Assembly: GCA_036346225.1 (NCBI GenBank)
Contig: JARFIW010000500.1
Location: 1,674,001 to 1,738,000, forward strand
Length of the DNA stretch: 64,000 nt
Direction of reading: 5' to 3'
Source of the DNA: Platerodrilus igneus
Lineage: Eukaryota > Arthropoda > Insecta > Coleoptera > Lycidae
This document shows positions 24,081 to 35,402 of the stretch, one piece after another (positions within the stretch are counted from its first letter, which is position 1; every line of letters starts with the position of its first letter). Below the pieces are notes generated by a model. It saw only the letters and a program-made list of their open reading frames with translations. It had not been told where the DNA came from and searched no databases. Made by a program: the position numbers and the translations under genes.

Positions 24081-25494
24081 AATGAATCAAAACATCAACA
24101 AATATGCAATTTGTTTCTTTCAATTTTACACTTCTAAATATTTTGTTCGATTTACGACTTATTCAAATACTCTCACACTTTCACTTCGACATTTTGTATA
24201 ACTATTTGTTACGGGAAACGCCCCTGATGACGTATTATAATTTAATAACTCGATTTTTTCCCATAAAACTCATTTTAATACAATCCCTGCATATATTGTT
24301 CTGTTAAACATTCTTTTTGGCGATTCTGACGCTTTGACATTTTCTGTTGTGCTTTTATAGCACTAGCCATTCCTAATTCACTATTATTCTACATTATTGT
24401 TGAAGTGCAATTGTTTCTATATTAAACTTATTCCGACTTCCGTAGGATTTAAAATTGCTTTTCTAATATTGTTCAATTTTCTGAATTTACATGTTTCGAT
24501 TAGGCAATCGAAAAGCTTAGAAAATAGAAAAATTGTATATAAACGGGAACTTTTATTAGAGAGATTCATTCATGAATACGATCGCTAAAATTTCACTTTG
24601 AAAAGAAATTGTTTTTAAATATGCAATACGCATACCGTAATTAATAATTACTATGAAACTGCGAATAAGGAAGTAAATTTTAAACGTAACCTGCGTAAAA
24701 ATAGAAATTGTTAAATGCAATTATTTGATTTTGTAATATACAATGAAGATGGAATCCTTCTAGAAAAAAAGCTACTTTAAAATTTTATAATTAAACCGAG
24801 AATGCACATTGGTTTCTAAATGAATATTTAAATAATATGAAAATTTTGTGAGCTGATTTTAAACATCAATTTAAAAAAATAGAAGCAGAAGATATTTAAT
24901 ACTGTTTGGGAAACCGTGGATTTTGCAAGTATTACTTTTAAATTTATTTTGTTTGTAATTGATATTTGAATATTTGTTATTTAACTTATGGTAGAATACG
25001 TCTTAGTCATATAATTTTATTTTTGTAAGGGTATATTTACCAGGAAGTTTGTGGTCGGAGTTCGAAACACACTGATTTTTTTTATAGATTATCTGTCAAG
25101 GATTTTTTGGCCAAACAAATCAAAGCCCGGTAAAGTATCCATAAAAGAAGAGATTTAGTTCTGTAAATTAAAACCTAGATAAGGTAAGAGACATTTTGAT
25201 AATTAAGCAATAGGTACTTGTTCAGAATAATTTTATGCTTGAAAAAGATTCTGCTGTAAATGTTCTATAATTTTTCTGGTATGAGAGAAAATATTTTTGA
25301 CTGTATAGATGCCTTATAATATTGCTGTTTGATTTCATCGTGTGAAACTCCAATATTTCCATTGAGCTAGCCAGGCAAAGAAAAATTAGAAAGGAATGTA
25401 AGTCAGAAATTTCAAATTTTACAATTTGCTGTATCCGTATCACAGCACACTTTTAGCGATGCACCTGCGCAGCCGTTATCACATCATCATATCA

Positions 25495-25499
<5 letters not shown>
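24081..25499. other. No gene recognised
   Basis: Very AT-rich. Short open frames here are hydrophobic or low complexity and have no recognisable family. Confidence 0.5.

Positions 25500-25538
<39 letters not shown>
25500..25538. repeat. (TA)n microsatellite, left flank of large-LTR element
   Basis: TA array ending exactly at the first base of the LTR; the right LTR also abuts a (TA)n array at 33468. Confidence 0.96.
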
Positions 25539-25540
<2 letters not shown>

Positions 25541-27491
25541 CTATGCTACTGGCGGATTATCGAGCCCCTACGTTGGGCTGTATATTTATTTGCTATGATA
25601 TTAGCGGATTATCGAGCCACGACGTTGGGCTGCATCATATTTATTTGCTATGAATCTCTCTCTAAATTATCGGACCACCTACTTTGGGCGACCTATTTAT
25701 TTTGCTATGATATTTACGTAATCTAAATTATTGGACCACCATTTTAACATTCACTATTAAGTGCAATTATCTCCTCCTCCAGCTGTTTTCTTAATATTGC
25801 TATCAACTGGACTTTATCATTAAACAACTCTATCTACCAATGGCAAAATTCGATACGTTACCGCCTTGCGGGTTATCGCTTTCCTATTCAACTTGTGGCT
25901 CCGCCTTTGTACTATTTAAATCTTATGACCTCGGCTAGCATTTATTTGCAGTTATAAAATTCAGTAAATTTAGATTTTATATAATGAAACCAATATGTTA
26001 TGTACAGCATTTGAAATTATTTGTAATACATTTCCTATAAATTTCATTTATTAACAACCATCTAGTATGTACTCAAAAACCCAAAGTCACCAAAGAAAAT
26101 TTATTATCTTTACCAACAAAGTGTAGAATATTCTAAACCTGTTTTCTTATTACTCATTCAATACGTATGCAACCTCTTTTGTTGACTTCTTCACAAGCAT
26201 ATCATATTTAGCAAATTCAATATTAAAAATAAAATAAAATTCATGTAGAAAAACAAATGTCTTATAACTAAAAATCTGACCTGGCTTTATCTTTTTCACA
26301 TCGACGCTTCCAATAAAAATGATCTTCCCCAATTCTGGATTCCATTCAAATTATTACACTATGGACCATCACCATTAAATTATATACCCCAATTTATTTC
26401 AATTCTTCAAACTTTAGACTTTTATCATTCTTGCCCCAGACTTAAAATTGTAGTTTGTTTCACCCCTGTACTTCAAAATTGTATTATTCTTCTTTTCCCC
26501 TTGACATTTAAATTGTATTACTGTATTTTTTCTTAACATCAGAATCCTAGTCTATTTCCCTCAGACCTCGAAACCCAATTATTTTTATGTCTTAGTTTAC
26601 AATAAATTCATTAAAAACGTACTTACGTTTAAACGGCAATTGTAATCTTCATATTCGCACTCATTTTATTTTTCACTTTTATACTTATTACGTATTACTT
26701 TATTTAATGGCAATGCATTTCGGCCTTCATTGAGTTCAAAACTGACTTTCTTATCAAGGTGCTTGCTAATATAATCTCGAATTCCCACTCCATCCGTGGG
26801 TCTGGTCTAGAACTCGTCGCTTGTCTCTGACCAATCAAATAATTGCTTTTAGAGCAGTTTCTGATGCAATGCTCCACGCTTTCCCATAATCACAACCTGC
26901 CCGCAGCTGTCTTTCATTATCAACATGCTGTATTTTGATAGATTACTTGCTTTTCTATAAACAACTGATGCAACCCGACTTTAAATTTTCATGTTTACAT
27001 GTGATTCACGCAATTTTTAATCATTTCTCTTATCAAATTGGTTAGATCTTTGTACGCATTTATATTAACTGCCTGAAACTCTATTTCTATACCCGTATTA
27101 ATTTAATCGTCTGGAACTCTTCTTCTTAATGCGTGTCTAATTACACTATCATTTATTTCTCAATATACGCGTACTTCCACTGAAAAATATCCTTATTTGT
27201 TTTACCTAAACTAACTAAACTTTATCTACAGGGTATTTAATATTTACTATTTACTTAATACATGTACTTCTCATTCCTACGCCAACCATGCGTCTTCCTA
27301 TGTTTACCTACGTCGCCCAAAAACTACTTCTACTCTATATACAGGGTGTTGATTACTTACTATTTACAAACTATGTCTATTTCTTAATTATTTCCTTAAA
27401 TAAGTGTGGTTTTCTGCTGACTATTCTAATTACTCCTTCCCAAACGACCTTTACTATAACGTGCACCCTTAAGCAATCCCTTATCAGAGCA
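25539..27491 (-). repeat. Giant 3' LTR
   Basis: 1953 bp, ending TGCT...AGCA on both sides. It differs from the 5' LTR by roughly 20 substitutions, about 99 percent identity by eye. On the plus strand it begins with three diverged tandem units of about 55 bp (GCGGATTATCGAGCC...), at 25549-25720. Confidence 0.92.
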
Positions 27492-27674
27492 TAATTCCCC
27501 CAAATTAAAATATAAAATTTTATATCAATGTCCTTTTTGGCGCCCAACGTGAACTTAAACTCACATTGGTATGAAATGATTATATTTTTATTTCCATTCT
27601 GAAATCCAACTTTTTCTTTATTAAACTCATATTTACATTTTATTTATCTCATACCTATGTCCTATTATACTCTA

Positions 27675-28697
27675 CTATTTATACCTATACCTATTCTTAT
27701 ATTCAAATCCTATTCTTGCTAATATTCTATTTATCTTTGGTGGACAATTATATTGCGGCTTCATTCGCTTATTAATTTCACTTTTATCTATACACAACTT
27801 AATACTATTATCCCTTTTATTTACGACGACTACTAATAAATTCCCAAAATTCGTACTGGAGCTCTCTATAATACCTTCACGTAACATTTCCTCAATTTTT
27901 TCTTTCACTCTATTTCCATATACTACTGGAATAGAATATATTTTACTGTTAAACGGTTCCTCATTTATCACATCCAACTTGTGCACATAACCCTTGGCAA
28001 TCCTCGACTTCGACCCAATTAATTCTGAATGCTTATTCAATAATATATTCACCCTATTTGTTAAATCATCTGGACACTTAATATCTTCATTTTCATTAAC
28101 CCCATTATTTATCTCTTCACTAAACTGATTAATATTTACGCAGTCGTCTTCTATTACAATATTCCCCTCTTCATACCATTTAATATATTTCCCATTACAC
28201 TCAATCTCTTTGCATTCCGCATTTATCTTCAACCCCAACTTATCTATCATATTCATCCCAAATATAACATCTATCTTCAGTCCAGGTACTACCATAAACT
28301 CATTTTCCCATATTTTATCCCCCATTTCACATCTCAGAATTACCATTTCATTTATTACACTAAATCTCTTATTATTTGGTGCCACTAAATTACACCTCGC
28401 TATAGCTATCGCTTTATCCCCCAATTTTTCTCGTTTAACAAACTCTTCCGCAACAAGTGATGCTTCTGCTCCAGTATCAATTAACACTTTAACTATTCTA
28501 TCTTCCACCTTTAAATTAATTATTGGTAATAAGTTTCTTTCAAATATTCCTAATTCATTATCCATTTCATATTTAATAAACTCGCGCTGGTGTTCATATC
28601 CGTTAATTCGTATAATTTTCCTTGGTTCGTCCGTACTCAAAAATCCTGATTTCGCATCGAAGGTCCTGCCTGACTCATTATCCCTGTATGTGTGCAA
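27675..28697 (-). pseudogene. Gypsy pol: protease and truncated RT
   Basis: 340 codons. The aspartic protease motif LIDTGAEASLV is at about residues 72-82, with a second protease motif VIFGMNMIDKLG near 148. The start of an RT domain follows (IYSIPVVYGNRVKEKIEEMLREGIIESS, then a fragment of the fingers region). The frame stops after about 330 residues where the rest of pol should be. It overlaps the gag frame by 61 bp in the -1 frame, so it was probably expressed by -1 frameshifting. The deletion end lies near 27720, close to the polypurine tract. Confidence 0.88.
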
Positions 28698-29980
28698 TTC
28701 GTCTTTCTTATTTCCATACTATTAATATTTCTAGCTTGCGTCCGTCGATCATCATTTTCCTGTCTATTTATTACTCTATTGCTTCCATCATGATTCGTTC
28801 TCTCCATTCGTTGCCTTGGTGTCTGACCATTATTCCTGTTTTGCCTAAAATCATTATTAAAGTTTCCATAGTTCCCCCTATTAAAATTTCTTCCGCGATC
28901 ATAATTATAATTGTTCCTTCGATAATTATTCCGAGTCTCCGTATTCCTTATAAAAATCGTGCGTCGATCCCTAACATTATTTTCAATTTCATAATCATTT
29001 TCCAAATCATCATATCTCTGCAAATAATCAATAAACGTATCTCTATCCACTATATTTTGCGTCGTTATGTATCGCTTTACTTCAGCGTTAAAATGACTTG
29101 CTAAGTACCTTATAATAATTTTATCTTCTAAAGGAGGATCCAATTGCTTCGCTACAGTAAATTTCTCAATCGCATATGATTCTCGCGTTATCCCTTTCGC
29201 TGAATCGTATCTTCCCATAATTAAGTTACTTCGAATTCGATTTTGCTGATTGTCATTCCAGAATTGACGTAAAAATTTGCTTTCAAACTGTTCAAACGTT
29301 TCTATTTCACTCTCAACTAAATTGTACCATCTTTCAGCATTCCCTCTTAATATTGCCCTAATTAAATTTAATTTCAATAATTCATCTGTAGATCCCTGTA
29401 TCAACATTTTAAAATTTTTCAGAAATATCTTAGGATTTAATTTTCCGTCCCCGTAAAATTTCGTAAACTGTTCAATTGAAAGATTTGTTTGAATTAACCT
29501 ATTTGATTCTCTATTAAAATTTATTGGATTACCTTTTAAATTATTTATTTCTTGATTTATTGTTCTGAATTCCGTTTCGCAATTTTCTTCAATTTCTCTT
29601 AATTTAATATTTAAATTCGTAATTTTATTGTTGGACTCGCTTTCGTACTCTTCTCGTTTCGTTTTGATTAAAGAAATATGATCCCATAAACCGTCTATTT
29701 CCTCAGAAACTCTCCCAATTTTTACATTCATTTGTGCTTTAATCTCCGCGATAGTGTGTTTTGTTTCCTTCAAATCATTACTAAGAATCTTAATTTCACT
29801 CTCCAATTTCTCACTGTATTCCTCCATTTTTGTTTTAACTGTATTTATGGCTTGTTCACTCTTATCCATTTTATCATTTAATGCCATTAAGATATCCAAC
29901 ATTTTGGTTTCTTGTGAAATTCGCCTTTCTTCACTCACACTTCTCTCCAACGTTATGTTTTCTTGGGATCCTTTCTCCAT
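28637..29980 (-). CDS. Gypsy-type Gag
   Basis: 447 codons from ATG 29980, uninterrupted. Residues about 25-160 are strongly charged and heptad-like (coiled coil). A retrotransposon Gag domain follows (LNLIRAILRGNAERWYN...FLRQFWND, about residues 205-250). The C-terminus has no Cys knuckle but is an Arg/Asn/Gly-rich tail (RNNYRRNNYNYDRGRNF), which may bind RNA instead. The domain order and -1 overlap with protease identify it as Gag. The intact frame beside a deleted pol suggests it could still make protein, or was lost recently. Confidence 0.88.
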   Translation of the reverse strand: MEKGSQENITLERSVSEERRISQETKMLDILMALNDKMDKSEQAINTVKTKMEEYSEKLESEIKILSNDLKETKHTIAEIKAQMNVKIGRVSEEIDGLWDHISLIKTKREEYESESNNKITNLNIKLREIEENCETEFRTINQEINNLKGNPINFNRESNRLIQTNLSIEQFTKFYGDGKLNPKIFLKNFKMLIQGSTDELLKLNLIRAILRGNAERWYNLVESEIETFEQFESKFLRQFWNDNQQNRIRSNLIMGRYDSAKGITRESYAIEKFTVAKQLDPPLEDKIIIRYLASHFNAEVKRYITTQNIVDRDTFIDYLQRYDDLENDYEIENNVRDRRTIFIRNTETRNNYRRNNYNYDRGRNFNRGNYGNFNNDFRQNRNNGQTPRQRMERTNHDGSNRVINRQENDDRRTQARNINSMEIRKTNCTHTGIMSQAGPSMRNQDF

Positions 29981-30226
29981 TTTGAAATTACTATTTTTAC
30001 TCTAAACTTTTAAATACTAAATAAATCTACCTAACTTTAAATACTGTACAAATTTCTCTATTTTCCTTTAATTGAAACTTTTCAAATCCCCGGTTTAGTT
30101 TAATTAATTTATCTGCAATCTCGCAATCGTATTTTAAAATTTATTTTAATTTAATTCACGCCTCCTAATCTCAGGTTATTTTATTGTGGTTTAATTCATG
30201 CCCCAACTTGGGTAGCCATATTTATT

Positions 30227-33200
30227 TGCTATGCTACTGGCGGATTATCGAGCCCCTACGTTGGGCTGTATATTTATTTGCTATGATATTAGCGGATTAT
30301 CGAGCCACGACGTTGGGCTGCATCATATTTATTGGCTATGAATCTCTCTCTAAATTATCGGACCACCTACTTTGGGCGACCTATTTATTTTGCTATGATA
30401 TTTACGTAATCTAAATTATTGGACCACCATTTTAACATTCACTATTAAGTGCAATTATCTCCTCCTCCAGCTGTTTTCTTAATATTGCTATCAACTGGAC
30501 TTTATCATTAAACAACTCTATCTACCAATGGCAAAATTCGATACGTTACCGCCTGGCGGGTTATCGCTTTCCTATTCAACTTGTGGCTCCGCCTTTGTAC
30601 TATTTAAATCTTATGACCTCGGCTAGCATTTATTTGCAGTTATAAAATTCAGTAAATTTAGATTTTATATAATGAAACCAATATGTTATGTACAGCTTTT
30701 GAAATTATTTGTAATACATTTCCTATAAATTTCATTTATTAACAACCATCTAGTATGTACTCAAAAACCCAAAGTCACCAAAGAAAATTTATTATCTTTA
30801 TCAACAAAGTGTAGAATATTCTAAACCTGTTTTCTTATTACTCATTCAATACGTATGCAACCTCTTTTGTTGACTTCTTCACAAGCATATCATATTTAGC
30901 AAATTCAATATTAAAAATAAAATAAAATTCATGTAGAAAAACAAATGTCTTATAACTAAAAATCTGACCTGGTTTTATCTTTTTCACATCGACGCTTCCA
31001 ATAAAAATGATCTTCCCCAATTCTGGATTCCATTCAAATTATTACACTATGGACCATCACCATTAAATTATATACCCCAATTTATTTCAATTCTTCAAAC
31101 TTTAGACTTTTATCATTCTTGCCCCAGACTTAAAATTGTAGTTTGTTTCACCCCTGTACTTCAAAATTGTATTATTCTTCTTTTCGCCTTGACATTTAAA
31201 TTGTATTACTGTATTTTTTTCTTATGGTGGGAGGATTGAAAAATTTTAGATTGACTTGGCGTGAGTAAGGATACGAGCATAACCAAAACCTGATATTAAA
31301 AAAAAAAAAAAAAGATAGTTATACCAAAATGTCCAATATGCACGAGAAACCCCCACTCCATTAATACAATCACTGCCTATCTTCATAATTATGTGCGGAA
31401 AATCGGGAATAAATAATACCAAATAAACAATAACAAATAAATCATAAACCCTCATTAAATTAAATCAATAAAGTAAACAAGGATAATAAAACAGAGCGCA
31501 ACCGCGCATCCCCCCAGGACTTGAAAGTGAAGTGATAGTGATAGTGATTGTGATCCCCCCAAGAACATTTAGTGCATACCCACCAGGACTTTAGCAGTGC
31601 ACCCCGTCCCACCTTTAGAAGTAAGTTACAGACGGCCAGATCTTCGGATGCTGGAGAATTTCATTATGGAGGTAAGACTTAAATTGTGGCGGCTGTACTC
31701 GCACAAGCATTGATTTACATTAATTAGTAGTTTTTGAAATAATTTAAGAAGCACGTTTGGTGTGTAAAGGCGCTAGCCGACATAATGCTTGTGCGAGTGC
31801 ACCTGATAAATAGGGTGATGCTTTCGCTATTTTGTGCACTGCTATATGCTTAACGCTTATTAAACATTTATTTATATATTTACATAATTATATTTATTTA
31901 TATTTTATATTTACACTTTATATTTATTTATATATAGCATGTATTATGTGGCTTATTTGTTTTGTTTGACGTTCTGTCGTCATTTTGGTTGCAGTATATA
32001 TTTGGGAAGGACGAGCAGAATTGCGAAGATTGTAATCATAATGTAAATCAGTTAGGGAACGATAGGAAAGCTAGGGATGGATTTAAATTAGTTAGCTAGA
32101 TTTGGATAGTTTTAAGACGACCCTTCAGGTCGCACTGGTAAGCAGAACCGGCGTCTGCTATCCGGTATTACGGATCCCTCCCTCTCATTTTGCTTGTTGA
32201 TCGGGTACACTCGAAAGTCAGCGCTAGGGATACCATTATTTACAACCCTGTTTTTAGTTTTTGTTTTGTTTTTGTTCCAGTTTTTGTCAGATTTTTAGGT
32301 TTGTTAGATTGTTAGAGTTTGTTAGATTTTTAGGTTTGTTAGATTTTTATTTAGTTTTTATTTAGGGTGAATCAACTATGAAGTAAGAATAAATTAGGAG
32401 CACGACTATTTTTCGCGTTTAAACCCAATGTAGTACCTCCGGGTGGAGCATTGGGGACGTAACCGCAAGTATAGCGGCCCTAATTCAAATTATAATGTAT
32501 TTTTTCTTAACATCAGAATCCTAGTCTATTTCCCTCAGACCTCGAAACCCTATTATTTTTATGTCTTAGTTTACAATAAATTCATTAAAAACGTACTTAC
32601 GTTTAAACGGCAATTGTAATCTTCATATTCGCACTCATTTTATTTTTCACTTTTATACTTATTACATATTACTTTATTTAATGGCAATGCATTTCGGCCT
32701 TCATTGAGTTCAAAACTGACTTTCTTATCAAGGTGCTTGCTAATATAATCTCGAATTCCCACTCCATCCGTGGGTCTGGTCTAGAACTCGTCGCTTGTCT
32801 CTGACCAATCAAATAATTGCTTTTAAAGCAGTTTCTGATGCAATGCTCCACGCTTTCCCATAATCACAACCTGCCCGCAGCTGTCTTTCATTATCAACAT
32901 GCTGTATTTTGATAGATTACTTGCTTTTCTATAAACAACTGATGCAACCCGACTTTAAATTTTCATGTTTACATGTGATTCACGCAATTTTTAATCATTT
33001 CTCTTATCAAATTGGTTAGATCTTTGTACGCATTTATATTAACTGCCTGAAACTCTATTTCTATACCCGTATTAATTTAATCGTCTGGAACTCTTCTTCT
33101 TAATGCGTGTCTAATTACACTTTACCATTTATTTCTCAATATACGCGTACTTCCACTGAAAAATATCCTTATTTGTTTTACCTAAACTAACTAAACTTTA

Positions 33201-33467
33201 TCTACAGGGTATTTAATATTTACTATTTACTTAATACATGTACTTCTCATTCCTACGCCAACCATGCGTCTTCCTATGTTTACCTGCGTCGCCCAAAAAC
33301 TACTTCTACTCTATATACAGGGTGTTGACTACTTACTATCTACAAACTATGTCTATTTCTTAATTATTTCCTTAAATAAGTGTGGTTTTCTGCTGACTAT
33401 TCTAATTACTCCTTCCCGAACGACCTTTACTATAACGTGCACCCTTAAGCAACCCCTTATCACAGCA
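30227..33467 (-). repeat. Giant 5' LTR carrying an insertion
   Basis: Collinear with 25539-27491 except for the insertion at 31225-32496. Its inner end adjoins the primer-site-like sequence at about 30206-30226. Its outer end abuts (TA)n at 33468. Confidence 0.92.
31225..32496 (+). mobile_element. Noncoding retroposon inserted in the LTR
   Basis: 1272 bp absent from the sister LTR and flanked by a 13-14 bp duplication GTATTTTTTCTTA (31211-31224 and 32497-32509). A long TSD is typical of LINE/SINE retroposition. An A-run lies near 31297-31313 and a TTTGTTAGATTTTTAGG minisatellite near 32290-32360. The 3' end contains CTCCGGGTGGAGCATTGG, also found in the tail of the SINE at 43756-44040. No coding domain is recognised. 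Confidence 0.85.
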
Positions 33468-33484
33468 ATATATATATATATATA
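33468..33484. repeat. (TA)n microsatellite
   Basis: TA array between the giant LTR and the tRNA-containing foldback. Confidence 0.92.
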
Positions 33485-33631
33485 AATATTATAAGTAGTT
33501 TTTTACACAAGGTAAGTTGATAAATACTAACGTATTGCAATTAATAAGATGAAATAATAACTTAGACTTTTTAAGCAAAGCCCAAATGATCATTTCAAAT
33601 CGAGCTAGTAATTGAAAGAAGGAAAATATAA

Positions 33632-33705
33632 GGTCTTGGACAGGGTTTGAACCTGCATCTCAGTTTTGCCGGAACTGTGCGTTTACCAATTACGCTACCG
33701 AGACC
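33632..33705 (-). other. tRNA-like sequence in left arm
   Basis: 74 nt with acceptor-like ends GGTCTCG/CAAGACC (one mismatch), D arm GCG/CGC, anticodon arm CAGTT/AACTG, T arm with B box. The A box TAGCGTAATTGG matches consensus; the B box has one change. The anticodon loop CCGGCAA lacks U33, so a functional tRNA is doubtful. Best read as a SINE-type Pol III promoter head. Confidence 0.75.
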
Positions 33706-33755
33706 GATGGCTATAATTGGTAAATTTACAAATCTAAATCGTGTACAGTACTATA

Positions 33756-34786
33756 CAGAGTGGTAGAAAAGTCCCGGAACGGTCAAATATTTTGGGAAAT
33801 ACTCATAGCATCAAAAAAAGAAAAAATACGTGTTCAATATTTTTTTAAAGCTATCCAATGACACCAAAATTGAACCCCACCTCCACCCCCTGGGGTAGGG
33901 GCGGGGCAACTTTAAAAGTTTAAGTGGGAACCCCCATTTGTTATTGCAGATTCGGATTCGCCACAAAATGTTAGTCATAATTTTTTTAGGTTTTTTGCAG
34001 ATGGCGCTGCAATCATCAGAGAAGCAGGTCCAAAAAAAAGTCTAATACTGTTGCATTATCGTTTCGCAAAACTCAAGTCTACGATCAAAATCATTTTCTA
34101 AAAGTTCTTGTACAAGATTAATTTTTTAGGGATGATATCTGTGCAGCTTCATAACCTTAAGAACTAAATGATGACTCACGCCCTACCTGTTGAGCTACTT
34201 TTCTACTCGATGGATGACAGTTTTCTTGAAAATGCAGTAACACCTCTAATGCTTTCTGATCATTTGTCGCGCTTTTAGGTCTTCCAGATCTTGGTTCATC
34301 CTTCACCGAACCAGTTCGCTCAAAACGATTCACTGTTCAACTCACAATAGATTTAGAAATCGGTTGACATCAGGACAATTATTCTTTCTCTTTCAGACAG
34401 AGACATCACGAAATAATATCAAAAGCTAGTAACGAAATGAATACTAAAAATTAATGTAATTCTGACATTTTTCGATTTCAAATGTTTTTGTACCCTATTT
34501 TGGTTTTGTCAATTACAACGCCTTCTATCATCCAAAATGGCTTGTGTCGTAGGTCAATTTGGGGTAATTTATCCTGCGGAATCCAAATCTGCAATAACAA
34601 ATGGGGGTTCCCACTTAAACTTTTAAAGTTGCCCCATCCCTACCCCCAGGACGGTGGGGGTGGGGGTTCAATTTTGGTGTCATTGGATAGCTTTTAAAAA
34701 AATATTGGACACGTATTTTTTCTTTTTTTGATGCGATGAGTATTTCCCAAAATATTTGACCGTTCCGGGACTTTTCTACCACTCTG
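33756..34786 (-). mobile_element. Mariner-like element with about 205-bp TIRs
   Basis: 1031 bp between TA dinucleotides (33754-33755, 34787-34788). The inverted repeats start CAGAGTGGTAGAAAAGTCCC and extend about 205 bp with few differences. The interior retains only an N-terminal transposase fragment on the minus strand near 34160-34330 (NRFERTGSVKDEPRSGRPKS, then KALEVLLHFQENCHPSSRKVA). The DDE part is missing, so it is an internally deleted copy. It is inserted in the left arm of the foldback. Confidence 0.9.
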
Positions 34787-35208
34787 TATATAAACCTAAC
34801 TTTCAATTACGTTTAGCATTTTTGTCAATCATATCTGGCATTGTCAAGTTTTTGACTTACGTCAGATATAGACAGGAAGCAACGCTCAAAATCACGGCTA
34901 TAAGCTCGATTTGAAATGATCATTTGGGCTTTGCTTAAAAAAGTCCAAGTTATTATTTCATCTTATTAATTGCAATACGTTAGTATTTATCAACTTACCT
35001 TGTGTAAAAAACTACTTATAATATTTATATATTAATACTTGGCTTATAGCCGTGATTTTGAGCGTTGCTTCCTCTCTATATCTGACGTAAGTCAAAAACT
35101 TGACAATGCCAGATATGATTGACAAAAATGCTAAACGTAATTGAAAGTTAGGTTTATATATAGTACTGTACACGATTTAGATTTGTAAATTTCCCAATTA
35201 TAGTCATC

Positions 35209-35282
35209 GGTCTCGGTAGCGTAATTGGTAAATGCACAGTTCCGGCAAAACTGAGATGCAGGTTCAAATCCTGTCCAAGACC
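35209..35282 (+). other. tRNA-like sequence in right arm
   Basis: 74 nt, same as the left-arm copy with few changes. A box TAGCGTAATTGG and B box GGTTCAAATCC both match the Pol III consensus. The anticodon loop CCGGCAA again lacks U33. The downstream body and (TA)n resemble a SINE body and tail. Confidence 0.78.
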
Positions 35283-35370
35283 TTATATTTTCCTTCTTTC
35301 AATTACTAGCTCGATTTGAAATGATCATTTGGGCTTTGCTTAAAAAAGCCTAAGTTATTATTTCATCTTA

Positions 35371-35375
<5 letters not shown>

Positions 35376-35402
<27 letters not shown>
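35376..35402. repeat. (TA)n microsatellite
   Basis: Abuts the right arm of the foldback. Confidence 0.95.

Larger units (their letters stand above)
25539..33467 (-). mobile_element. Gypsy-type element with giant LTRs and truncated pol
   Basis: Minus-strand LTR element. The 3' LTR is 25539-27491 (1953 bp). The 5' LTR is 30227-33467 (3241 bp, including a 1272-bp insertion). The internal region of 2.7 kb has gag, protease and only the first part of RT. A polypurine tract TTTGGGGGAA adjoins the 3' LTR. A primer-site-like TGGCTACCCAAGTTGGGGC adjoins the 5' LTR. Insertion was into or next to a (TA)n array, consistent with a TSD of ATAT, though this cannot be proven in a TA repeat. Missing RT, RNase H and integrase make it non-autonomous. 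Confidence 0.9.
33486..35402. mobile_element. tRNA-containing foldback element
   Basis: Long inverted arms. The left arm is about 33540-33755 plus 34789-34908; the right arm is 35037-35375; about 130 bp lie between. Removing a mariner-like element from the left arm restores collinearity. Each arm has one complete 74-nt tRNA-like sequence. The right arm abuts a (TA)n array. The central spacer repeats the arm-end sequence and the 54-bp unit seen at 882-935. Same family as 7117-7411. Confidence 0.85.

Noticed and set aside
23755..24588. Several 60-67 codon frames
   Set aside because: AT-rich hydrophobic frames overlapping palindromic noncoding repeats; no family.
25538..25726. Open frame repeated in both giant LTRs
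   Set aside because: It arises from the three tandem 55-bp units in the LTR; the composition does not look like protein.
33632..35282. Two functional tRNA genes
   Set aside because: The anticodon loop has C instead of U33, the acceptor has a mismatch, and both lie in inverted arms of a mobile element.
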